This document shows positions 33,126-41,392 of a DNA stretch of 64,000 bases, piece after piece. This DNA comes from Flavihumibacter fluminis (GTDB lineage: Bacteria > Bacteroidota > Bacteroidia > Chitinophagales > Chitinophagaceae), in assembly GCF_021491375.1 (NCBI RefSeq), contig NZ_JAKEVY010000002.1, forward strand, positions 992,001-1,056,000. Direction: 5' to 3'. Within the stretch, counting starts at the first letter, position 1. The number at the start of each line of letters is the position of its first letter. Under the pieces are notes generated by a model that was given only the letters and a program-made list of their open reading frames with translations, was not told where the DNA came from and searched no databases. The translations under genes were made by a program, and so were the position numbers.

Positions 33126-35852
33126 TTAAAGGTTGATTGATATGAAGTTTCCTTTTTCGCTCAGGTCCTGTTCTGAATAGTTGGTTGTTGGTAGCGTTTC
33201 TGTACTGTCGGTTTTGACAAGTTTGCTGATTTTATATTCAATGATTCGCTCCATCAGGAAATGGGTTACCGGCATTTGAATATATACTTCCTGGCTGCGT
33301 TCTTCTGCTGATAATTCTAATTTTTGCGCCTCCGTTTGTCCTTTTAGTTTAAAGCTTATTTCAATTCTTGCGAGGCCCGATTCTTTAAAATCCGCTGTGC
33401 AAATAAAAATCACCTGGCATTGCACGTCTTCTATGTATTGATTAATCTGTTCCAATTCTACAGGTACAGGATCTACCAGCACGTAATCCGCAATGAATCC
33501 CTGGTAATCCAGTTCAGGTACCGTTTGCTCAAACTCTTCGAAGGCATCCAGTTCTGCTATCAGTTCCAGTTCTTCCTCTTTTTCTGAGTCGAGCAGCCCG
33601 GTAATTCCTGAAAGCTGTAACCTGGATTCTGTTAAATTGGTTAGCTTCAACTTACCCTTACCATCATACGAAAACACACAATGCCCTTTGTTCCATTCTC
33701 CTCCGATATGCTGCAGACTTGGCATTATTCGGCTACTGTATTTTTCCTGTTCCGGCAGGTTAATGGTTAGCAGGCCGTTGATGGCATCCCGCTTAAGCAT
33801 TTCCAGTAGTATCAAAATAGAACTGATATCGGTTTCAATGGTCATTCGCAGGTATTCACCATATGGATAAATATTGGTTGTTGTGCCCGTCATTTGATCC
33901 ATCGATAATACTGTTTCACTTGTACCCATCGGGATTTCCGTCAGGTAATGGAGCTGAGGCAGATAGGGCGTCAGTTTCGCACAGGCCTTTTTTAAAAGAT
34001 GCCGTTGAACCAGGCTGATATCCGGAATTAAGGTAGCATCCAGCACCCATTTACTGGTTCCGGAAACGGCATCCAGTGTTGAATAGAGCAGGATCATTGG
34101 TTTAAGCAACTGCCTGCCGTTTTCTTCCACCGCCTGCCTTCCGATTACGTATTGGGTGGGAACAACAAGAAAATCATTGGGTACATTGGTCGACCGGTAA
34201 ACCTTATACTGATCAGATTCAAGGGAAGCAATCGGGGTATAGAGCACTGGGGATACTTCTCCCAGTTTATAGGCTTCCTTACATCCGATAGCTGTAAAAC
34301 CAGCTCCTGATTCCTCCTGGTAATAGGTTCCAAAATCAGTGCAGGGGAAATGCAGGTCAACTCCAGAGGATCGTACATAACTCTGGATTTTATACTGTAC
34401 TGCAGGTTCGATCAGTTGTGCCAACACTACAGGTTGAAGAAGGGTTTCGATTCTGCTATTCCAGGCCGGTTTCACTCCACGATTCAATTTCGTCAAGGAT
34501 AATTTTGTTCCAACTATTGAGTTTAATTGCAATAATTGCGGTTCCAGTTTTGAGTATCCTGAAAATGCCATTGCCACCTGCAACTTCAACTTTGGTTGGT
34601 TGCCGGAAATCGCTGCATAACACATTCGGATCGCATTGTTGAGTAAACGAAATACCAGTTGTGTTTGCCCATTTTCAAGCAATGTTATTTCGCCTGGAGA
34701 TAGTTGCAGGTTTACGGTTTCCTGTGCGTCATTTACATATGGAATCGTCAACAGGTAGCTGATTTGATCAAACTGAATGGCAGCAATGCTTTTTCCTGGA
34801 AATGCTGCTTCTGCTTTTGCTTTCAGCGATTCAGAAATGCCATGGTTCAATGTCACCTGGAGCGATCCTTCCAATACCGGTTTCCCATTGCTTTCTGTCA
34901 GTCCCGTATTCCGGAATATAAACCGAAAGGCAGCCTGTTCTGGTGGTGTTTGCAAGTTGGGTATCACCAATTGGGGTTCTGTCAGTACCAGTACTTCCTG
35001 TTGATTTCTCCGGTTCAACCAGTACTGGGATGACTCATCCGTTACGATAGGATAATCTTTAATTGTTTCAGCTCCGGAAATAGCAATGCTCCAGTTGTTC
35101 AGCAAATGCAGTTTGATCCTGTTATCATACTTTAATTGATCCTGTTTTTGAATGGCTGATATTGGTAGTGCTACAGTAGCTACCTGTGCAAAGGATGCAT
35201 TCAGGATTTTTCCTTTTTCCATCTTTCCTGATGCCGTGGTTTGAATAGCTCTTGTTTTATCACTTGTTTTTATTTGTTCAGGGATCAGCCGGTAATTGTT
35301 GTAAGGCGGATCAAAATATTTGAACTGTACCTGGTATTGATCAAATGCCCGGATCAACTCTTCCAGCAGTAGCTTGCTGTTTATCCTGTACTGATGCTGG
35401 CTGTCTGGAGCAACTACATCCGATACCAGGTGCAGGATTAGACCGGATTTTTTTTGTTGTATGGCCAATAACAACGCATCGGCAGCTTTGGCATCCAACA
35501 CACCTTGCAAACTGGTTGCTGTTCCGGAAAATGTTTTTTCCAGCAGCAGCCGATTGGTTGCACCTTCATTCAACAATAATTTTATTACTGTATTGGTTCG
35601 GATGAACCTTTCCTGTTCAGTAGTTTCCGGTAGTTGCAGGGACAGCCGGATTTGCAGTGTTGCCCGTTCAAGTTTCCTGTAAGTAGTTGGATCTTTATTG
35701 GGCAGGTATTGATCCTGGAAAAAAGTAAAAGCGTTGTTGCTGCCTATCAGACTTGGATAAATACTGATTCTGCCCAGGTCTTCTTCAAGGTATGGCCAAC
35801 CTGTACCATTTGGCAGGCGCATGGTTTTTTCCTGTAATAGTTCAGTAGACAT
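33126..35852 (-). CDS. Very large unrecognised protein, partner of the metacaspase
   Basis: A 908-residue protein I do not recognise. There is no signal peptide or membrane helix, so it should be cytosolic unless exported by a dedicated machine. It is rich in alternating beta-strand segments (LQVTLNHGISES, LTKLNRGVKPAWN, GHCVFSYDGKGKLKLTNLTE) with a more helical N-terminal third. Four Cys are scattered. The final 100 residues (ADFKESGLARIEISFKLKG ... ERIIEYKISKLVK) resemble in layout a segment near the end of the upstream 776-residue protein, so the two may share a beta module. Spacing is 18 bases from the upstream gene and 11 from the metacaspase gene: one operon. A protease substrate, scaffold or sensor for the metacaspase is possible but unproven. 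Confidence 0.6.
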   Translation of the reverse strand: MSTELLQEKTMRLPNGTGWPYLEEDLGRISIYPSLIGSNNAFTFFQDQYLPNKDPTTYRKLERATLQIRLSLQLPETTEQERFIRTNTVIKLLLNEGATNRLLLEKTFSGTATSLQGVLDAKAADALLLAIQQKKSGLILHLVSDVVAPDSQHQYRINSKLLLEELIRAFDQYQVQFKYFDPPYNNYRLIPEQIKTSDKTRAIQTTASGKMEKGKILNASFAQVATVALPISAIQKQDQLKYDNRIKLHLLNNWSIAISGAETIKDYPIVTDESSQYWLNRRNQQEVLVLTEPQLVIPNLQTPPEQAAFRFIFRNTGLTESNGKPVLEGSLQVTLNHGISESLKAKAEAAFPGKSIAAIQFDQISYLLTIPYVNDAQETVNLQLSPGEITLLENGQTQLVFRLLNNAIRMCYAAISGNQPKLKLQVAMAFSGYSKLEPQLLQLNSIVGTKLSLTKLNRGVKPAWNSRIETLLQPVVLAQLIEPAVQYKIQSYVRSSGVDLHFPCTDFGTYYQEESGAGFTAIGCKEAYKLGEVSPVLYTPIASLESDQYKVYRSTNVPNDFLVVPTQYVIGRQAVEENGRQLLKPMILLYSTLDAVSGTSKWVLDATLIPDISLVQRHLLKKACAKLTPYLPQLHYLTEIPMGTSETVLSMDQMTGTTTNIYPYGEYLRMTIETDISSILILLEMLKRDAINGLLTINLPEQEKYSSRIMPSLQHIGGEWNKGHCVFSYDGKGKLKLTNLTESRLQLSGITGLLDSEKEEELELIAELDAFEEFEQTVPELDYQGFIADYVLVDPVPVELEQINQYIEDVQCQVIFICTADFKESGLARIEISFKLKGQTEAQKLELSAEERSQEVYIQMPVTHFLMERIIEYKISKLVKTDSTETLPTTNYSEQDLSEKGNFISINL

Positions 35853-35870
35853 GGCAACAACGCTTTAGGG

Positions 35871-38201
35871 TTAAACTTGTTTCCATCCACCATTTTCACT
35901 CACCTCCCGTTGAACAATCTTTCTGGACAGTGGTGTTTTACTGCCGGATGGTGGCTGGTGAATTCTTCCTCCTTCTTCTACGGAATAGGTTCCCCTGATT
36001 GGTTCAGCCGGTTGGCTTATTTCGCGGGTAGTTACTGAAACAGGCGGCTGCAGGATGATTTCACGCGCTTTGGATTGGATATCACGTTTGATTACAACAC
36101 CTTCATCTTCGGTGGATGGTACACTGATGGTAAGCGGTCCGTTTCCAATCATGTTTACCCATGGACCTGTCCATTCCATTCCTTTGGTGAATAAACTTCC
36201 TTTGACGATGACCCTTACCTGGTACTTGAAGAATGAGCGGATGGTAGCATCGGAACTGAATACCGACCAAAACCTGGGTGTTTCCTGGTCAAGATGGTTC
36301 CAGCTAAATTTCTGGGGTGGAAAGCGGGTAAGATCAGCACCGTTTTCATCTATTGCCTGGAAGGTTACTTCAACCAGTTGTTTGTTGTCTTCCAGTGCCA
36401 CATTTAATCCAAGTGGTCCTACCCGGATTCGACCTGCTTCATCTGCTCTCACTTCCAATGTTACATCATTCATCAGGCTTCCGTTTTCTCCCGGATCCAG
36501 TACAATTTCATTGTCTTCAATTTGTACCCGCACAAAGGGGTTGGCAATTGGATCCGGCGGTTCCAGCATATGAACTTTCCGCCTGATAAAGGTTTTATCA
36601 GGTGTCCAGTTGGCTGGAGCATTGCTTACATCGGCCGCAGCTTTCTGTGTGGTTTCAACTTTCCAGGTGTCGGTAGGGGAGGAACTGCTGTCAAAATAAT
36701 GGCCTACCCAGTTGATCTCACCGGAGGTGTTGGGATATCCAACTTCAACGGATACAAAGGAGACGGGTTCTCCAGCCCAATTGTTGGCAGGTTGTGGCCA
36801 GTTTACCACCGGCTTGATGATACGTGCCAGTTTTCTTGGCCAATCATCCATATAAACTGTCACGAAATATTTCTTCTCTGCGTCCGGATCTTTTTTCATT
36901 TCCTCAAAAGCTCCTTCCAGGTTGGAAGAAATGACATGATCCTGCAGATAAGCCAATTGCCTTTTCTCATGATAATTGAGATTGAGCTTGGTGCTGTCGC
37001 GACGATATTTCAAAGCTACACCACCACCCCAAAGTCCGAACAATCCGCCTGATGAACTGGCTTCAGCAGCCTGCACAGTAGGTTGTGGCGGATCAAAGAT
37101 GATGCCTTTCGCCTGTTCCATAAATTTTTGCGAAATGAGATCGGTTTTTTTGTCAACATAGTCCTGGATTTTTTCCGCTCCGGGAATGGTCGGATCCACT
37201 TTTACATCCACTTCAATGCCACCGCTGATGCGCATGTTGTTAAACTCTGCTTTGATATCTGCAGAGAACCATAAGTACTTGCCTTTTGCATTGGCGGAGA
37301 AATGTTCAAAAATGCGGTCCCAGTTTCCTTTTATGGTGATCTCAATAATAGGTACCCAGAATTTCACTTTCATAGCCTGGCATACCCGCACAGGTGTGTA
37401 TGCCATTTTGAATGCCTGGTAGAGAATACTGGCAGGATAGACACCCATCAATCCGGAGTAGGCATTTTGTCCCATTGGATCAATGGATCCATTGCCCTGT
37501 CCCTGCATATTGAAATACCAGGGGTCGAGGTTGCCATCCCGAACATTTCGTTTGTCAAAAGAGCGGGTAGTAAATCCTTTTTCTGTTATAAAGCGTGGCA
37601 CTGGAACAGTTTCATAACGCAGTTGCCGGTTAGGAGCCGGCGGCCCGGCTGGTCCGGCAGGCGCACCCGGATTCACGGGTGTAGCCGGATTGGCAGGTGT
37701 TCCGGAAACGGGTTGTACTACAGATCCATCGGCATTGGGAGAGAGGTTGGAAATAGAGGTATGATTGGATGTGATTACCACCGGCCGGAAAATAGGTTTA
37801 ACCCGGGAGCGGATACCCCAGAAAAAATCAACTTTTCCCTGGTACATATTGATGATTTCCTGCTGCCCTTCCTCGAGAACATGGTATGGAGGTGCTGCGG
37901 TAGTAGTTACTCCTAATACACCACCTGCTACTTCTCTGCTTTCACCTTCTTCCAGTCCGATATTGCCTTCACTGGTTTGCTTTCCTGCAAAGCGCAACAT
38001 CAGGAACATCAGGTCTCCATCTTCCCGACCATTTTTGCGCGCAATATGAACATAGTTGGGTAGCCAGTAAAATACAGGTGGCTTGCCTTCATTTTGTAGT
38101 GCATCATTATTTACATCAGGATAATAGATGAGTTCGTACCCATCTTTGATGATAGGTTGAATCCCACCGGCCATGGTAGGACCCAAAGCGGTAGTTGCCA
38201 T
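35871..38201 (-). CDS. Very large unrecognised protein, first gene of the metacaspase operon
   Basis: A 776-residue protein without recognised family and without signal peptide. Residues about 165-195 are a Pro/Ala/Gly-rich linker (GTPANPATPVNPGAPAGPAG) separating an N-terminal domain from the rest. The middle (IRSRVKPIFRP, MKVKFWVPIIEITIKGNWDR, ISGGIEVDVKVDPTIPG) is beta-rich, followed by a Gly-rich GGLFGLWGGGVAL patch, which might touch a membrane. The C-terminal third has strand-rich repeats (RVQIEDNEIVLDPGENGSLM, KQLVEVTFQAID). The tail is basic and disordered. It heads the operon with the 908-residue protein and the metacaspase. Function unknown. Confidence 0.6.
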   Translation of the reverse strand: MATTALGPTMAGGIQPIIKDGYELIYYPDVNNDALQNEGKPPVFYWLPNYVHIARKNGREDGDLMFLMLRFAGKQTSEGNIGLEEGESREVAGGVLGVTTTAAPPYHVLEEGQQEIINMYQGKVDFFWGIRSRVKPIFRPVVITSNHTSISNLSPNADGSVVQPVSGTPANPATPVNPGAPAGPAGPPAPNRQLRYETVPVPRFITEKGFTTRSFDKRNVRDGNLDPWYFNMQGQGNGSIDPMGQNAYSGLMGVYPASILYQAFKMAYTPVRVCQAMKVKFWVPIIEITIKGNWDRIFEHFSANAKGKYLWFSADIKAEFNNMRISGGIEVDVKVDPTIPGAEKIQDYVDKKTDLISQKFMEQAKGIIFDPPQPTVQAAEASSSGGLFGLWGGGVALKYRRDSTKLNLNYHEKRQLAYLQDHVISSNLEGAFEEMKKDPDAEKKYFVTVYMDDWPRKLARIIKPVVNWPQPANNWAGEPVSFVSVEVGYPNTSGEINWVGHYFDSSSSPTDTWKVETTQKAAADVSNAPANWTPDKTFIRRKVHMLEPPDPIANPFVRVQIEDNEIVLDPGENGSLMNDVTLEVRADEAGRIRVGPLGLNVALEDNKQLVEVTFQAIDENGADLTRFPPQKFSWNHLDQETPRFWSVFSSDATIRSFFKYQVRVIVKGSLFTKGMEWTGPWVNMIGNGPLTISVPSTEDEGVVIKRDIQSKAREIILQPPVSVTTREISQPAEPIRGTYSVEEGGRIHQPPSGSKTPLSRKIVQREVSENGGWKQV

Positions 38202-38307
38202 AACAATAAGTTTAATGTTTGGTAAATAGCGGGCGGACTAAATACAGCTGTAGCTAGGAACCAGAGTGGGGGTTAAATAGATGAATTTGGAATAGGGCGG
38301 AAGACTA

Positions 38308-38336
38308 TAAAGATACGAAAAATGGAGGAGAACAAA
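38308..38336 (-). promoter_or_regulatory. Possible promoter of the metacaspase operon
   Basis: Minus strand: TTTG (38336-38333), 17 bases, TATCTTTA (38315-38308), seven of eight positions of the -7 consensus. The leader to the first gene would be about 100 bases. The spacer is shorter than usual, so this is tentative. Confidence 0.35.
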
Positions 38337-38453
38337 CGGTTGTTTTCATCCTCCTTTGCACGGGAAAAAGACCCTGCAGCAATCGTAAAAGATGAAGTGT
38401 TTATTTCGGAAAATACGGTGAAAAATCATGTATATCGATCGGATTTGTTTTAA
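38322..38453 (+). pseudogene. Relic of a LuxR/GerE-type helix-turn-helix regulator
   Basis: A 43-codon frame from ATG 38322 to TAA 38453. Residues 22-39 read VKDEVFISENTVKNHVYR, an almost perfect copy of the GerE/LuxR recognition helix region (usually IADELFISENTVKNHVYR). Preceding SFAREKDPAAIV matches the start of that domain with the middle helix deleted; the following residues lose the family. So this looks like the broken C-terminus of a regulator, not a functional small protein. It lies antisense to the leader of the metacaspase operon. Confidence 0.6.
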
Positions 38454-38473
38454 TCCATTTCTCTATTCATTCG

Positions 38474-38878
38474 CTATGTGCCGCTGCCTGAAATTTCCAG
38501 ATTTTCAGTTACGAAATAAAGCGTAAAAGGAGGAATTTCCCATTCTCCGGCAAAAAATCCTTCTGATTGATATTGACCAGAATAATTTATATCATAAGCT
38601 GGTTCATCATCAAATACTTCCATTTCTCCTGAAAGAGAATTTCTTAAACATAGATTTGGATATTGTTTTGTGAAAAAGATATGCTTGTTTTCTATGAATC
38701 CAAAGATATTTCCAGCACTTCTGAATAAATGTTTTGTTTCCTCATCTGTAATGGTCCCAGTTATTTCTATTCCATTCATTTTTAAAATCAGTTCAAACTG
38801 TACGGTTTTGCCATGCATTTCCGGTGTATATCCATCTCCATAAGTGAATGTTCCACTCCACTTTCCAGCAATATTCAT
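38474..38878 (-). CDS. Unrecognised small protein, lipocalin-like beta fold
   Basis: A 134-residue protein without signal peptide. It opens MNIAGKWSGTFTYGDGY, a G-x-W pattern seen at the start of lipocalin-like barrels, and continues with alternating strands (GKTVQFELILKMNGIEITGT, HIFFTKQYPNL, FFAGEWEIPPFTLYF). No family is certain. The DNA is visibly richer in A and T than the neighbours, as is the next gene 19 bases upstream, suggesting acquisition from elsewhere. Its size, solo domain and position beside the metacaspase block would fit an immunity or inhibitor protein, but this is guesswork. Confidence 0.55.
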   Translation of the reverse strand: MNIAGKWSGTFTYGDGYTPEMHGKTVQFELILKMNGIEITGTITDEETKHLFRSAGNIFGFIENKHIFFTKQYPNLCLRNSLSGEMEVFDDEPAYDINYSGQYQSEGFFAGEWEIPPFTLYFVTENLEISGSGT

Positions 38879-38897
38879 AGATGCGTTATTTTCTTAT

Positions 38898-39404
38898 TTA
38901 TTCTAATGTTGACGACAGATAAATTGATCCATTCTTCCTTTTCTCAATAAAAGTCATTGTGCATTTGCTATGATCCTTTTCACTATTTTCAGTAAAATCG
39001 AAGCCAAAATGTATCCCTTTGGGAATAGAGAGAACTATGTAGCCTGGTTGAATGTATTTCTTCTCGAAATCCAGTTTTAACTTAAGCAGTGCCACTATAG
39101 TTTGTTTAAGTGAAATCTTTTTTTTATCAAAAAGCCACCAATCTGTAATTTTTATCTTTTTGCCACCATCTAATCTTTGTGTAACATAATCCGAGAATAT
39201 TGACTCCAGCCTGCTGTTCGAATCAAAATAAAACTCAAAATTTCCATATGTCCAGCATGATGAATCTTCCATGCTGTTATTTGAAAACCAATTTTCCGGC
39301 TTCAATCCTAAGTCTAATAATTCATTTTTGGAAGTTCCTAATTCGATTTTTCCAAAATCTCCTTTTTCAACCAGCTCTTTTAAATTCAATTTAATTTTTG
39401 CCAT
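38898..39404 (-). CDS. Unrecognised 168-residue AT-rich-island protein
   Basis: A 168-residue soluble protein I do not recognise. It begins MAKIKLNLKELVEKGDFGKI and has mixed alpha/beta character with aromatic-rich segments (DSSCWTYGNFEFYF, KGIHFGFDFTE). The layout (short N-terminal strand and helix, then a four-strand sheet) recalls immunity proteins of polymorphic toxin systems, without a specific match. One 60-base line of the gene (39061-39120) is 19/60 G+C, much lower than the surroundings. It starts 80 bases from the tRNA-Leu 3' end and precedes the 134-residue gene by 19 bases. Confidence 0.55.
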   Translation of the reverse strand: MAKIKLNLKELVEKGDFGKIELGTSKNELLDLGLKPENWFSNNSMEDSSCWTYGNFEFYFDSNSRLESIFSDYVTQRLDGGKKIKITDWWLFDKKKISLKQTIVALLKLKLDFEKKYIQPGYIVLSIPKGIHFGFDFTENSEKDHSKCTMTFIEKRKNGSIYLSSTLE

Positions 39405-39434
39405 ACACTAAATGAATTATGGTAAAACAAGAAA

Positions 39435-39469
39435 CAAAAAACCCCTGATAGTTACACTATCAGGGGTTT
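39435..39469 (-). terminator. Intrinsic terminator of tRNA-Leu
   Basis: On the minus strand: stem ACCCCTGATAGT with ACTATCAGGGGT (39441-39452 and 39456-39467 on the plus strand), a 3-base loop, and six T (39440-39435). It ends the tRNA transcript before the 168-residue gene. Confidence 0.88.
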
Positions 39470-39483
39470 CCATTTTTAACTCG

Positions 39484-39567
39484 TGCCCAGAACAGGAATC
39501 GAACCTGCACTCCCTTGCGAGAACCAGATTTTGAGTCTAGCGCGTCTACCAATTCCGCCATCTGGGC
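39484..39567 (-). tRNA. tRNA-Leu (anticodon CAA)
   Basis: An 84-base cloverleaf on the minus strand. Acceptor stem GCCCAGA/TCTGGGC with discriminator A; D-arm GGCGGAATTGGTAGACGCGC; anticodon loop CTCAAAA giving anticodon CAA (codon UUG); long variable arm GTTCTCGCAAGGGAGT as in class II tRNAs; T-loop GGTTCGATTCC. CCA is not encoded. A terminator follows. Confidence 0.95.
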
Positions 39568-39773
39568 TTTTTCCGGTCTGAACCGGGTTGCAATATTACG
39601 GTCTGCTCCAGTTTCAGCCAAAATTTATTTGCAACATGATTTCCGGGGCAGTAGAAGTTTTACGAGGAAACTGACTATTTTTTTAAAAAACATGCCCAAA
39701 GTTACCAATTCGTCCGCCAGCTGACATAATTAACGCGTAAGCTGGTTTAGTTTTAACGTCACAACGTAAAAAA

Positions 39774-40346
39774 ATGAAGCATTTACTTATCGGAGTTTTG
39801 CTGCTGGGTGCCCAGGTTCTCTATGCCCAGCCATCTGGCCTCCGGGTAGGAGAAAAGGCACCTGATTTCTCAGCAACTGATCAGCATGGTCAACTGGTGC
39901 AGTTAGAGAAACTGGTAAAGAAAGGACCGGTAGTCGTATTCTTTTACCGGGGACAATGGTGCCCTTACTGCAACAAACAAATCAAACAGATGCAGGATTC
40001 CCTTCAACTGCTCTCCGCAAAAGGAGCCAGCGTACTGGCGGTGAGCCCGGAAATTCAGGAGAATATCGCTAAAACAGTCTCCAAAACAAAGGCGGAATTC
40101 CCTGTGCTGCACGATGAAGGCCTGCGCATCATGAATGCTTATAAAGTCACTTATGCAGTTGACCCGGCTACCATTGACCGGTACAAAAAATTCAATATCG
40201 ATTTTAATCAGGTGAATGGAACAAATGGTGCCAAACTGCCCGTTCCGGCAGTATATATCATCAAAAACGGGGTGATTAGTTATCGTTATTTCAACGAGGA
40301 TTATACCAAACGTCCGAGTATCCGGGAATTGGTACAACAGCTATAG
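39774..40346 (+). CDS. Exported peroxiredoxin-like (AhpC/TSA) protein
   Basis: Thioredoxin-fold protein of 190 residues with signal peptide (LLIGVLLLGAQVLYAQ). The redox motif is FFYRGQWCPYCNKQI with Cys63 and Cys66, a CPYC motif seen in the PRX-like 2/AhpC-TSA group; no separate resolving Cys is seen later. Likely a periplasmic peroxidase or thiol oxidoreductase; the partner is unknown. A TAGTTTTA box lies at 39748-39755. It converges with the YCF48-like gene with 5 bases between stops. Confidence 0.85.
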   Translation: MKHLLIGVLLLGAQVLYAQPSGLRVGEKAPDFSATDQHGQLVQLEKLVKKGPVVVFFYRGQWCPYCNKQIKQMQDSLQLLSAKGASVLAVSPEIQENIAKTVSKTKAEFPVLHDEGLRIMNAYKVTYAVDPATIDRYKKFNIDFNQVNGTNGAKLPVPAVYIIKNGVISYRYFNEDYTKRPSIRELVQQL

Positions 40347-40351
40347 TTTTC

Positions 40352-41374
40352 TTAACGTATCAACTTTCCAATCCGGCCATTACCCCCAGCCAGGTAAACA
40401 GCCCTGCCGTCTTTTGCTTTTTGCACCACATGATACCCGACAGGTGAAATCAACGACCAGGTGCGGCCACCATCCCGCGACCAATCCACGCCCGATGTAC
40501 CACAAGCTATCAATTGGTTGCCTCGCACATAACTTATGCCGGAACGATAGCCTTGTGGTGGCGCTGCTGCCTGCTGCCAGCTCGCACCCCCATCCCGTGT
40601 GAAACAAATATTACCGGTCCTTTCTTTGTCTTTTGCAAAATCACCACCTACTACTACCCAATGCCGTCCACCCCGTTTGCGGTTGGGATGTTTCAGGGCG
40701 ATGGCATTCGCACCGGTGCTGGTTTCCCCCTGTTTTAACGGCAGCTCGAATGCCTGGCCAGCATAAAAGACCCGCGATTGTTTTCCGCCACTTACAAATA
40801 TGGTTTCGGCTTTTTTTAAGGTCACGATATTTCCTCCGCTTGCTGCAAAAAACGCTTCGCCTTCCATGGGTGCAGGATAGGCAGTAGGATAGGGTTGCCA
40901 GCTTCTGCCGCCGTCTGCTGTACGCAATAGTAAAATCTTCCCATCTATGGGATCACCAACTGCCATGCCTTCGTCTTTATTGCGAAAATGCAGGGCATCC
41001 AGAAAAATTCCGGATCGATTATCCCGATACACTTCCTGCCAGCTTTCTCCTCCATCAAAGGTTCTCAATATCAATCCGGGTGAGTCCACTGCTAGTATTA
41101 CTGCGGTTACTGCATCAAATGCTTCAATGTCTCTGAAATCTCTTTTCTCATGCCCCTTTACAGTCATCCACTGAAAACTCTTTCCTCCATCCGTACTTCT
41201 ACCCACCGTTCCTTTATTTCCACTGACCCAAAGCAGCCGGTCATTCACTACGCTTAAACCACGAAAACTAATGCCTTCCTTGCCTGGTAATTCCTGGATT
41301 TTCTGCGCTGCCACATCCTGTAGCAAGAGCACGAATGACAGCATACCTATCAATTGAAAAACTGTTTTCCTCAT
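40352..41374 (-). CDS. YCF48/HCF136-like beta-propeller protein
   Basis: Exported 340-residue protein with repeated photosynthesis-system-II-stability-like (BNR/YCF48) blades: GTVGRSTDGGKSFQWMTVKG, ILRTFDGGESWQEVY, ILLLRTADGGRSWQPY, FTRDGGASWQQAA and DWSRDGGRTWSLISP. In phototrophs the family helps assemble photosystem II, but in Bacteroidota it is a general outside-cell propeller of unknown task. Signal peptide at the start (SFVLLLQDVAAQ). Minus-strand run with the two membrane-protein genes upstream. Confidence 0.85.
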   Translation of the reverse strand: MRKTVFQLIGMLSFVLLLQDVAAQKIQELPGKEGISFRGLSVVNDRLLWVSGNKGTVGRSTDGGKSFQWMTVKGHEKRDFRDIEAFDAVTAVILAVDSPGLILRTFDGGESWQEVYRDNRSGIFLDALHFRNKDEGMAVGDPIDGKILLLRTADGGRSWQPYPTAYPAPMEGEAFFAASGGNIVTLKKAETIFVSGGKQSRVFYAGQAFELPLKQGETSTGANAIALKHPNRKRGGRHWVVVGGDFAKDKERTGNICFTRDGGASWQQAAAPPQGYRSGISYVRGNQLIACGTSGVDWSRDGGRTWSLISPVGYHVVQKAKDGRAVYLAGGNGRIGKLIR

Positions 41375-41392
41375 CTCCCAAAGTTGGGAAAT

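Noticed and set aside
31417-38201. Contractile injection system or Tc-toxin identity for the two large proteins
   Set aside because: No sheath, baseplate, VgrG, Rhs or ATPase motif could be seen in or around them.
38280-38330. Crp/Fnr-type palindrome at the 29.5-base spacing before the metacaspase operon promoter
   Set aside because: The sequence at the expected place (38338-38351) has no symmetry.
31400-39484. Mobile island with attachment sites at tRNA-Leu
   Set aside because: No integrase is present and no copy of the tRNA 3' end was found near 31.4 kb; an accessory block is still proposed on composition and content, but not an integrated element with defined ends.
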